A stretch of DNA of 6,073 bases from Planctomycetaceae bacterium UBA969 (GTDB lineage: Bacteria; Planctomycetota; Planctomycetia; Gemmatales; Gemmataceae), in the NCBI GenBank assembly GCA_002303765.1, contig DBCB01000360.1, positions 1-6,073 of the forward strand, given 5' to 3'. Under the pieces are notes generated by a model. That model was not told the DNA's origin. It worked only from the letters and a program-made list of their open reading frames with translations, and did not search any database. Below, in pieces: positions 1 through 6,073 of the stretch. The translations under genes and the position numbers were made by a program. The stretch's first letter is position 1; each line of letters begins with the position of its first letter.

Positions 1-246
1 CTCTGCCAGCAACCTTCGATTCTCCAACCTCAGTCTGGCTATCTCGGCATCCTTCTCGTTCATTCGACCCTTACCTGTGAATGATTCTGGCCCTTCTGCG
101 GTAATTTGGCGACGCCATTGGCGAATAGTATGCGCTGGTATCCCCAATGACTCTTCCACCTCTTTAGCACTCATACCTTTGCTTTCCATCATTCTTATTG
201 TTGATACTTTGAACTCTTTAGAATACACAGCCCTTACTTTCTTCAT
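1..246 (-). CDS. IS3-family transposase OrfA, N-terminal part (cut by window edge)
   Basis: These 82 codons encode the DNA-binding subunit of an IS3-type transposase, which recognises the element's ends. The protein begins MKKVRAVYSKEFK. It continues with a helix-turn-helix of the transposase-8/HTH_Tnp_1 type: MSAKEVEESLGIPAHT (about residues 25-40) followed by IRQWRRQ (41-47). Near the window edge comes the start of the typical leucine-rich coiled segment, EIARLRLENRRLL (68-80), which in this family mediates OrfA multimerisation. The ATG at 244-246 is supported by a strong minus-strand Shine-Dalgarno GAGGAG at 253-258, six bases upstream. The rest of OrfA and all of OrfB are outside the window, so intactness cannot be judged. 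The IS3 family is recognised from the sequence pattern; the subgroup is not determined. Confidence 0.88.
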   Translation of the reverse strand, partial: MKKVRAVYSKEFKVSTIRMMESKGMSAKEVEESLGIPAHTIRQWRRQITAEGPESFTGKGRMNEKDAEIARLRLENRRLLAE

Positions 247-298
247 GGCTTACTCCTCGTTTAATGGATATCTTTTACTATACATTACGAGCTTAACA
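1..298 (-). mobile_element. 5' end of an IS3-family insertion sequence (partial)
   Basis: The transposase start, its leader and a plausible terminal TG place the upstream end of an IS3-like element here, reading leftward out of the window. On the minus strand the element probably begins TGTTAAGCTCGT at 298, about 50 bp before the transposase ATG, a normal distance for this family. The host sequence at the junction reads TGTGTGTT, so the boundary could equally be 300 or 302. The other terminus, OrfB (the DDE integrase subunit) and the target-site duplication lie outside the window, so neither the inverted repeat nor the exact end can be confirmed. IS3 elements normally make OrfAB by -1 frameshifting; that site is not visible here. 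Confidence 0.7.
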
Positions 299-1697
299 CA
301 CACTCTACTTTTCTTGGCTCAGACCATTTCTTCGATAATTCAACTTTCGCTTTTGCAACAAGTTCTGGTGATTCAAAAAGGTCTATAGCTGTAGTCGCCA
401 AAACTTTTGAAGCTAGCATCATTCTTTTTTTACCTATGGTTGTTCCGCCACATGCCACGGCTTGCCATGAATGCCCGGGGGTTCCTGGAACCCAGGTGGC
501 AGCGCTAAATCCCGTGGTTGGTACTACCCATGAGACATCGCCAACATCGGTTGAACCCATTGTGGTTTTTCCTGAGAGATCAAGAACTTCCTTGAGCGAA
601 TCGATGGGAGTGTTTTTGTCTGGGAATGTTTCACGAATGCGCAATGCGAAAGCCATTTCTTCTTTGGTGTATTCAAGGTTGTTGAGTGCAATCAGATTTT
701 TTCTGGTTACCTGTGCAAGGGTATCGTTCGGAAGTATTTCCATGGTTCCACCTAATGGAACGACTTCAAGCCTAGTTTCTGTTGCAAGAGCAGCTCCTTG
801 GGCGCATTTTAGCAAACGAGGCCAAAGTGTTTTTACAACATCCGATTTAGGATGTCGAACATAGAAAAAACCTTCTGCAAACTCTGGAACAACATTGGCT
901 GCGCCACCTCCCGAAGTGATGGTGTGATGCAACCGAGTGCCTTCAGGTGTATGTTCACGGAGTAGTTCCACTGCATGGATTGCGAGTAATAATCCATCAA
1001 GTGCGCTGCGACCTTTTTCAGGGGAACCTGCTGCATGAGCTGCTTGACCGTGAAAACGAAACTTTACTGCAATTCTGGCAAGGCATGATGAATCACCTGC
1101 AGCATTTCGGCTGCCAGGGTGCCAATGGAGTGCCACATCAACATCTTTGAAAAGGCCCTCGCGAACCATGAATGCTTTTGCAGCGCCTCCTTCTTCTGCA
1201 GGGCAACCATAATACCTAATAGTTCCTTTGATTTTTCCCGCCTTGATGGCATCCCCGATTGCCATTGCTGCATTTGCAGATGCGACTCCAAATAAATGAT
1301 GCCCACAGGCCTGACCGTAACCATTGCCACCTTCTTTGGCTTTACGAAAGGGGACAGCCTCTTGAGCGATTTCAGGAAGTGCATCGTATTCACCAATAAT
1401 GGCGATAACTGGTTTTCCTGAACCCAGAGTTGCCGAGAAAGCTGTGGGAATTCCTGCGATACCTTTTGCTATTATAAAGCCCTCTTTGTTTAAAGCGTTT
1501 GAGATTAGGTTTGAAGATTGTTTTTCAAGGTAGCCAGGCTCTGCGAAGTCCCAAATCTTTTGTGCCATGGCCCAAGATGATTCCTCTCTTTGGCTGATGC
1601 TTTGCATTAATGAGGCACGCAGGTCTTCGGCGATAATATTTTGTGTTGATAATATTAAAATGATTAAAAAGCAAAGTGGTTTGTGTAAAGAAATCAT
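285..1697 (-). CDS. secreted M20 family amidohydrolase (AbgB-like), C-terminus altered by IS
   Basis: A 470-residue zinc amidohydrolase/peptidase of the M20 family, closest in pattern to aminobenzoyl-glutamate utilization protein B. Such enzymes hydrolyse amide bonds of N-acyl amino acids or small peptides; the substrate here is unknown. Residues 1-23 form a Sec signal peptide (hydrophobic CFLIILIL, likely cleavage after IIA), so it acts outside the cytoplasm, unlike E. coli AbgB. Visible motifs: GEYDALPE (102-109), QACGHHLFG with Cys131/His133 as likely metal ligands, PAEEGG (166-171) with the catalytic and ligand Glu pair, HWHPG (191-195), dimerisation-domain HAAGSPEKGRSALDG (221-235), GGGAANVVP (263-271), GSTDVGDVSW (381-390) and TPGHSW with ligand His409. 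The catalytic set looks intact. The ATG has GGGAGC seven bases upstream (1705-1710). The last residues VLSS and the stop appear to be encoded by the IS end, so about ten or more native residues are probably lost. It is divergent from the kinase gene. Confidence 0.92.
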   Translation of the reverse strand: MISLHKPLCFLIILILSTQNIIAEDLRASLMQSISQREESSWAMAQKIWDFAEPGYLEKQSSNLISNALNKEGFIIAKGIAGIPTAFSATLGSGKPVIAIIGEYDALPEIAQEAVPFRKAKEGGNGYGQACGHHLFGVASANAAMAIGDAIKAGKIKGTIRYYGCPAEEGGAAKAFMVREGLFKDVDVALHWHPGSRNAAGDSSCLARIAVKFRFHGQAAHAAGSPEKGRSALDGLLLAIHAVELLREHTPEGTRLHHTITSGGGAANVVPEFAEGFFYVRHPKSDVVKTLWPRLLKCAQGAALATETRLEVVPLGGTMEILPNDTLAQVTRKNLIALNNLEYTKEEMAFALRIRETFPDKNTPIDSLKEVLDLSGKTTMGSTDVGDVSWVVPTTGFSAATWVPGTPGHSWQAVACGGTTIGKKRMMLASKVLATTAIDLFESPELVAKAKVELSKKWSEPRKVECVLSS

Positions 1698-1947
1698 AAA
1701 ATTAGCTCCCGAAAGTAAAAAAAATTAGTCCCATTATTCTGAATTTAAGCTCTAGGATTAAGATTAGGTAGGATTAAATTATAATTAGTAATTAAACAAT
1801 TCCTGTAACTGCTAACCTTGCGCTTTTTTATTACGGTGATTTAATGTTTTATTGGTTATAATACATCAAAGTATTTTCGAACTTGGATAATTGTGTAACT
1901 TGATATTGGTTTTATTTTAAAGGTTCCTAACTTTTGGGGCAATTTGG
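1698..1947. promoter_or_regulatory. AT-rich divergent promoter region between amidohydrolase and kinase genes
   Basis: This 250-bp non-coding stretch must hold the start signals of both flanking genes. A perfect TATAAT lies on the plus strand at 1857-1862, about 85 bp before the kinase ATG, but no good -35 sits at 16-18 bp spacing, so it is only a candidate -10 box. A TATAAT also reads on the minus strand at 1778-1783, inside the 10-bp palindrome AATTATAATT (1777-1786), pointing to the amidohydrolase. Next to it are two copies of TAGGATTAA (1753-1761 and 1769-1777). AACTTG repeats at 1880-1885 and 1897-1902. In DNA this AT-rich, chance matches to a -10 box are common. No ORF or RNA gene was seen. 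Confidence 0.4.
1753..1777. repeat. direct repeat TAGGATTAA x2, 16-bp period, possible operator
   Basis: Two identical 9-bp copies of TAGGATTAA start at 1753 and 1769, with a related AGATTAGG between them. They lie 56-80 bp upstream of the amidohydrolase ATG and abut the AATTATAATT palindrome that contains a possible minus-strand -10 box. Tandem short repeats overlapping a promoter are a usual arrangement for regulator binding, but the binding role is inference; only the repeat itself is seen. Confidence 0.35.
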
Positions 1948-4900
1948 ATGGATAAGAAGGAAATCCTGTCTGCCCAAATTGATAATTTAGGCAATGGAAT
2001 CGCTTTTAATGAAACCGTTGTTCAAATTGGGTCAGTTGATGTGCAACCAGTATCAGGTTTAAAATCCATAACAGGTATCACGGATTGGGAAAATGCTGAT
2101 CAAGTTCATGTAGATATTATTTTAGATCGATATCGGGTTATAAAGCAGCTTGGCGAAGGTTCATTTGGAAGAGTCTTTCTTGCCAGGGATGAAAAGCTTG
2201 ATAGGTTGGTTGCGATTAAAGTTGCGAAAAAAGCATTCAAAGACACAGAACGATTGAAATCATTTTTTGAAGAGGCAAGAGTTCTTGCTTCACTAGATCA
2301 CCCTCATATTGTTCCCGTTTATGATGTGGGTAGTTCCGAAGTTGAAGGCGTTTTTTTCATTTCAAAATTTATTGATGGCGTAAGCTTGGCTCAAAAAATA
2401 AAGCAAGGTGGCTGTTCCATTGAAGATGCGATTGCCAGAGTTTTAATGGTTTCAGAAGCCTTGGGCCATGCGCATGAGAAAGGCCTTGTTCATCGAGATG
2501 TAAAGCCTGATAACATTTTGCTCGATCAATCGGGTAACGCTCATGTTGCAGATTTTGGTTTGGCATTAAAAGTTGATTTTTCAAATAAGCAGACTGAATT
2601 TACCGGAACTCCTGCATACATGAGTCCTGAGCAGGCTGGTGGAGTAGGTAATCTGGTTGATAAACGTTCTGATATTTTTAGTTTGGGTGTGGTTTTTTAC
2701 GAATTGCTTTGTGGTCAAAGGCCCTTTCAGGGTTCTAATATTGCAGAAATTATTGATTCTGTGATTAAAGCTGATTTTATTTTGCCTTCTAAAATAAGGC
2801 CAAATATTCCGCAGGCTATTGAGCAAATATGCTTGAAGGCTCTTTGTAAAAACAAAGAAGATCGCTACGCTTCTGCGAACGAATTTTCCGCTGATCTCAG
2901 ATCTTATCTTGATTCTTGTAATCAAGCCTTGAACACTCAAAAATTGAATGTCAATTACAAATTAGTTGCTACCCTTTTATGCTCGTTCGCAATTTTTTTA
3001 TGTTTGACTGCCTGGTTGATTCATCGTGGATATGAAGCTGATTTGAGTGGCAAGGCAAAAGCAATGGTTGCTGGTGTCTTTCTTGCAGAGGGCAAATCAC
3101 TTGAATTAGCGCTTGAAAAATCCGATGAATTTATTTCGCGAACATCATTAGTTTATCACCAAGAACTTGCATCCATGGATAAATCAGATCCTAGGCGCGT
3201 AAAGGCACTATTGGGATTAGGCTCTGGAAATCCCGAGTTAGATCGTGAACTCTGTGACTTAATGCTTAAAGCAAATGTACCTGATTTTTTAGTTATCAGA
3301 AAAAGGCTTGAACCTTCTAAGCAAATATTGATTGAAGGTTTGGTGCAGAAGTTTAAAAGAGCTGATGCTGATGAGGTGTTAAGGTTAGGGGGCGCGATCT
3401 CGTTTTGGGATCCTAGCCATCCGATACTTGACTCTTATCTGCCCCAAATTGCTGATAAATTGCTTGTTCAAAACAAATTATTTTTGGTTGAATGGGCTGA
3501 AGTATTCTGGTCAGTAAAAGATAAATTGCACCCATTGTTGATTTCTAGGATTAAGAATACTGAGATTGAATCCTCCCAGCGAGATTTTGCTACCGGGCTT
3601 TGCTGCGAGTTTTTTCGTGGAGATTCTGCTCAGCTTTTTGATTTGATGGAAGTATCTGATTCAAGAAATGCACGGGTGATCCTTGCAAAAATGATTCCCT
3701 TGAAAGAGGAGGTTTTGCAACTTGCGAAAAGCATTAGAGCATCAAAACTTGTAACGGCTGGTTTTGCTAGTAATCTTAAATTCCAAGACAGAATGGGAAT
3801 TGCTGCTGCGATTCAAATTAGTCTGGATGAGGAGGATGGGTTTTCAGTTTTTTCATTTTCATCGGATCCAACTTCGAAAAGCAAATGCCAATTAATGCTT
3901 GGGCAACTTAATGTTTCTCCTGCAATGTTCGTTGAAAAAATAAAATCTACCGCTGATATTTCTTCAAAAAGCGCAATGTTTGTAGCGCTTGGTGATTTGG
4001 ATCTTGGTTCCATTGATTTAGAAACCAAAAGTAAATGGCAGAGCGAATTTCTTGGCTTGTATCAAAATAGCCCAGATGCTGGATTGCATGGTGCATTGGA
4101 TTGGTTGTTGAGAAAGCGATGGGGGTTAGGGAAGGAATGTGATTTAGTTGTAGAATCCTTTAAATCTAAAACAGTCCCAGGAAATAAATGGTTGGTTAAT
4201 TCGGTGGGGCAGAGTTTTGTTATTCTTGATGGCCCGATTAATTTTCAAATTGGTTCTCCTCTTGATGAACCATTAAGGTATGAAGCTGAGCGTATTCATG
4301 AAAGATCTATTGCAAGATCGATTGTTGTGGCGCAAAAAGAGGTTACATTAAACGATTTTTTGGCGTTGATGCCTCATCAGCGTTACACCGAAAAATATTC
4401 GAAAACCCCTGATAGCGCGATGATTTGCATTTCGTGGTTTGATTCTGCCCGCTACTGTAATCTTCTTACTGAGAAAGAATTTGGCGCTTCAGAGTGTGTT
4501 TACCTTCCCAATGAGCAGGGGTTATATGAAGAGGGCTTAAGAATTGTGGATAACCCTCTTAAGAAAAAAGGTTATAGGATGCCTACCGAAGCGGAGTTTG
4601 AGTTTTTTCATCGAGCTGGATCTTTGGCAATGTTCAACCATGGTTCTGATGTTCGTCTGACTGATCGTTATAGTTTTTATGTTGCGAATTCCAAAGACCA
4701 AGCTTGGCCAGTTGGGTCACTTAGGCCCAATCAATTTGGGTTGTTTGATACCGGTGGGAATGTTTTTGAATGGTGTTTGGAAAGTTATGATCCCTATCCT
4801 AATTTAAATATTTCGGATGAGGATGCCTTTATGGGTTCCCAAAACAAAAAGATCATGGCAAGCATTTCACGTGGTATGCGTGGTGGTTGTTTTTATAATC

Positions 4901-4995
4901 AAATAAGTAGTTTGCGAAGTGCGGATCGTAATGGGGCCAAGCCTGATGACCGTAGTAATAGCCGTGGTTTGAGGCTGGTCCGTTCGCTGCCTTGA
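1948..4995 (+). CDS. transmembrane Ser/Thr protein kinase with C-terminal FGE/SUMF1-like domain
   Basis: A 1,015-residue receptor-type Hanks kinase. The first ~60 residues are unrecognised. The kinase domain (about 60-322) is complete: LGEGSFGRV (68-76), Lys91 in AIKVAKK, alphaC Glu109, HRDVKPDN (182-189, catalytic Asp184), DFG (202-204), GTPAYMSPEQ (220-229), SDIFSLG (241-247) and Arg306. It should therefore be active, and is of the RD type. One membrane span follows (about 339-358), then a ~385-residue helical region (360-745) with no domain I can name, then an FGE-sulfatase/SUMF1-like domain (about 745-1013). The last shows YRMPTEAEFEFFHRAG (876-891), NQFGLFDTGGNVFEWC (928-943), RGGCF (978-982) and SRGLRLVR (1005-1012). 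The FGE cysteine pair seems replaced by Asn984 and Leu989, suggesting a ligand-binding or structural rather than catalytic role. With the kinase cytosolic, the C-terminal half would face outward. The start is supported by the long in-frame ORF; only a weak GGGG at 1936-1939 precedes it. The gene is monocistronic, convergent with the CIA30 gene. Confidence 0.93.
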   Translation: MDKKEILSAQIDNLGNGIAFNETVVQIGSVDVQPVSGLKSITGITDWENADQVHVDIILDRYRVIKQLGEGSFGRVFLARDEKLDRLVAIKVAKKAFKDTERLKSFFEEARVLASLDHPHIVPVYDVGSSEVEGVFFISKFIDGVSLAQKIKQGGCSIEDAIARVLMVSEALGHAHEKGLVHRDVKPDNILLDQSGNAHVADFGLALKVDFSNKQTEFTGTPAYMSPEQAGGVGNLVDKRSDIFSLGVVFYELLCGQRPFQGSNIAEIIDSVIKADFILPSKIRPNIPQAIEQICLKALCKNKEDRYASANEFSADLRSYLDSCNQALNTQKLNVNYKLVATLLCSFAIFLCLTAWLIHRGYEADLSGKAKAMVAGVFLAEGKSLELALEKSDEFISRTSLVYHQELASMDKSDPRRVKALLGLGSGNPELDRELCDLMLKANVPDFLVIRKRLEPSKQILIEGLVQKFKRADADEVLRLGGAISFWDPSHPILDSYLPQIADKLLVQNKLFLVEWAEVFWSVKDKLHPLLISRIKNTEIESSQRDFATGLCCEFFRGDSAQLFDLMEVSDSRNARVILAKMIPLKEEVLQLAKSIRASKLVTAGFASNLKFQDRMGIAAAIQISLDEEDGFSVFSFSSDPTSKSKCQLMLGQLNVSPAMFVEKIKSTADISSKSAMFVALGDLDLGSIDLETKSKWQSEFLGLYQNSPDAGLHGALDWLLRKRWGLGKECDLVVESFKSKTVPGNKWLVNSVGQSFVILDGPINFQIGSPLDEPLRYEAERIHERSIARSIVVAQKEVTLNDFLALMPHQRYTEKYSKTPDSAMICISWFDSARYCNLLTEKEFGASECVYLPNEQGLYEEGLRIVDNPLKKKGYRMPTEAEFEFFHRAGSLAMFNHGSDVRLTDRYSFYVANSKDQAWPVGSLRPNQFGLFDTGGNVFEWCLESYDPYPNLNISDEDAFMGSQNKKIMASISRGMRGGCFYNQISSLRSADRNGAKPDDRSNSRGLRLVRSLP

Positions 4996-5012
4996 TCTTT
5001 TTGAAATCAACT

Positions 5013-5579
5013 TTATTTTGACTTAGCTTTTATCTCTTTAAATTCTATTTGGAAAGCTCCCGGTTTCTTGTCTCCAATCATAAATCCAATTGATTCGATT
5101 TCTAAAGGATTAATTGGTTCAGCTTTTGGTATCATTTTGCCAAACGAGGTTGCGATAAATTTTTCAAGTGGAATAGATATTTCAACCCATTCGTTGTTTT
5201 TGGTCTGGAAGGATTGTCTGTAAGAAAATGCAGTTAGCCTTTTGTTGGTGTATAGGTTCATAGTGAATTCTCTGCCATCGCCTTTTGCTTGGAAATTAAT
5301 TGAATCATTTTTCTTTAGCCCAAGTTGTGTTGGTAGGCATCTTATGGAAGCAAAACCGCCATTATTTTCGAGCGAAAGACTGCCATAAAAATATAAAGTT
5401 TTATCTTGGGTGATTTTAAATTTTCCTTCAGATACCCCGCCCATTACATTGTCGTTTACACTAACCCAGATTTTACCTGATTCTGGGGTGTTAAAATTGA
5501 ATATTAACTTGTCTTTATCTTCTGCCATGGTATTGATGCTTCCTAATAAAAGAATCAGAATTGATATTGATGCTTTCAT
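5013..5579 (-). CDS. secreted CIA30-domain protein
   Basis: A 188-residue protein with a Sec-type signal peptide (ISILILLLGSINTMA, likely cleavage after Ala19) and one CIA30 domain (complex I intermediate-associated protein 30), a galactose-binding-like beta sandwich. Typical features: W38 followed by VNDNVMGGVSEG (41-52), then the strands FYGSLSLENNGGFASIR (64-80), GDGREFTMNLYT (100-111), WVEISIPLEKF (131-141) and a C-terminal IGFMIGDKKPGAFQIEF (164-180). Eukaryotic CIA30 helps assemble mitochondrial complex I, but bacterial family members have no established role there. An exported single-domain copy more likely binds a ligand, perhaps carbohydrate (inference). The length covers the whole domain, so it looks intact. 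No clear Shine-Dalgarno lies upstream of the ATG; the start is chosen because it gives a complete signal peptide. The 3' end is 17 bp from the kinase stop, tail to tail. Confidence 0.88.
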   Translation of the reverse strand: MKASISILILLLGSINTMAEDKDKLIFNFNTPESGKIWVSVNDNVMGGVSEGKFKITQDKTLYFYGSLSLENNGGFASIRCLPTQLGLKKNDSINFQAKGDGREFTMNLYTNKRLTAFSYRQSFQTKNNEWVEISIPLEKFIATSFGKMIPKAEPINPLEIESIGFMIGDKKPGAFQIEFKEIKAKSK

Positions 5580-5734
5580 AGTCGGATTAATCCCAGTGTT
5601 ATGTTTTAGTTAGTTTAAATTTAACAGAAATTCTTGTTTATACCAATCGGTTTGATGAATAATGGGATTTAATAGAGAAGGATTTATTGTCCGGGTAAAG
5701 TTATTGTTGAGTTTGGTTCTATTAAGGAGAAGGT
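5580..5734. promoter_or_regulatory. divergent intergenic region, CIA30 gene versus Tat-exported protein gene
   Basis: This 155-bp AT-rich spacer separates the start codons of two divergent genes and should carry both promoters. I see no convincing -35/-10 pair on either strand. The clear signals are an AAGGAGA Shine-Dalgarno at 5724-5730 serving the rightward gene and the perfect 10-bp palindrome GGATTAATCC at 5584-5593, only five bases from the CIA30 start codon, where a bound protein could block expression of that gene (inference). Confidence 0.4.
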
Positions 5735-6073
5735 ATGAAGTCAAAAAATGTAAGTGCTAGCGAAGTGAATATATCTTCAAGGCGTGCCCTTTTAAAGGCA
5801 ACTGCGTTATCTGCTGCTGCACTTTCCTTTTCAAATACTGCTGCCGCGCTTCAAACAAAAACGGGTAATCCTGAAAGATTGGATGAGCTTATTCAAGGTA
5901 ATCAATCAATCGCTCGAGCAAGACAAATAGCCTTAGATATTCTTAAGCCTTCCCAGAAACAGATGGAGCATGGCTTAAAGCTTCACGCTGAGTCATTGGT
6001 GTTTGATGGTTATGCATTTTCGCCTAGAACATTAACTGATCCCGTGATTATTGCAAAAATGATAGATGAGGGC
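5735..6073 (+). CDS. Tat-exported protein, possibly M19 membrane dipeptidase-like (N-terminal part)
   Basis: The 113 codons visible run off the window end. The N-terminus carries a twin-arginine signal, SRRALLK (residues 15-21), followed by the alanine-rich segment ATALSAAALSF and a likely cleavage site near AAA (36-38). The product is thus probably exported folded, often a sign of a cofactor- or metal-containing enzyme. After a helical stretch (50-83) comes LHAESLVFDGYAFSPR (83-98), which resembles the start of the barrel in M19 (renal/membrane) dipeptidases, where HxxxxVxDGHxD is usual. Here the zinc-binding His-x-Asp would be Tyr93-Ala-Phe95, so either this is a divergent subgroup or the assignment is wrong; another metal-dependent hydrolase remains possible. 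The ATG at 5735 is strongly supported by AAGGAGA five to ten bases upstream. It is divergent from the CIA30 gene. Confidence 0.75.
   Translation, partial: MKSKNVSASEVNISSRRALLKATALSAAALSFSNTAAALQTKTGNPERLDELIQGNQSIARARQIALDILKPSQKQMEHGLKLHAESLVFDGYAFSPRTLTDPVIIAKMIDEG

Noticed and set aside
77..388. Open reading frame on the plus strand across the IS end (103 codons)
   Set aside because: It is antisense to the clear OrfA gene and the amidohydrolase 3' end, and it has no recognisable domain or Shine-Dalgarno.
436..1396. Several open frames of 67-142 codons on both strands inside the amidohydrolase gene
   Set aside because: They are shadows of a gene whose own frame carries every M20 motif in order; none shows a family pattern of its own.
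4860..4995. Kinase C-terminus as a variable region of a diversity-generating retroelement, since FGE-like folds serve as variable proteins in such systems
   Set aside because: No reverse transcriptase, template repeat or near-duplicate of this segment was seen in the window.
4992..5010. TTGAT...ATCAA inverted repeat at the kinase stop as a bidirectional terminator
   Set aside because: The stem is only five AT-rich pairs with a nine-base loop and no GC core, too weak to call. The convergent genes must still end transcription somewhere nearby, but I cannot place the site.
5410..5613. 67-codon plus-strand frame over the CIA30 5' end
   Set aside because: It is antisense to a well-supported secreted protein gene and lacks a ribosome site or domain.
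5634..5662. TTGTTT / GAATAA as a sigma-70 promoter for the Tat-exported protein gene
   Set aside because: The -10 match is poor and similar hexamers occur often in this AT-rich spacer, so it does not stand out from chance.

Overview
The window looks like part of a planctomycete chromosome, or at least one from the Planctomycetes-Verrucomicrobia group. The evidence is a 1,015-residue transmembrane Ser/Thr kinase whose C-terminus is a formylglycine-generating-enzyme (FGE/SUMF1)-like domain. Between the two lies a helical linker that resembles, from memory, linkers in large planctomycete kinases. The DNA is fairly AT-rich (roughly 40% GC by eye), low for many cultured planctomycetes, so I would not go below phylum. 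No rRNA, tRNA or CRISPR was seen.

Layout from left to right: (a) 1 to about 298, minus strand: the 5' end of an IS3-family insertion sequence with the start of its OrfA transposase, cut by the window edge. (b) 285-1697, minus: a secreted AbgB-type M20 amidohydrolase whose last codons and stop codon appear to come from the IS end. (c) 1698-1947: an AT-rich divergent promoter region with a short direct repeat. (d) 1948-4995, plus: the kinase-TM-helical-FGE-like receptor. (e) 5013-5579, minus: a secreted CIA30-domain protein, convergent with the kinase gene and only 17 bp from it. (f) 5580-5734: a second divergent intergenic region. (g) 5735 to the end, plus: the N-terminal 113 residues of a Tat-exported protein that may be an M19 (membrane dipeptidase)-like enzyme.

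The genes alternate in strand, so there is no multi-gene operon here and no strong case for one pathway. The common thread is the cell envelope: three proteins carry export signals (two Sec-like, one Tat) and the kinase has one predicted membrane span that would put its FGE-like sensor outside the cytoplasm. The most notable points are the kinase architecture, whose FGE-like domain appears to lack the catalytic cysteines, and the IS insertion that reshaped the amidohydrolase C-terminus. I see no clear evidence of a complete, previously undescribed multi-gene system.
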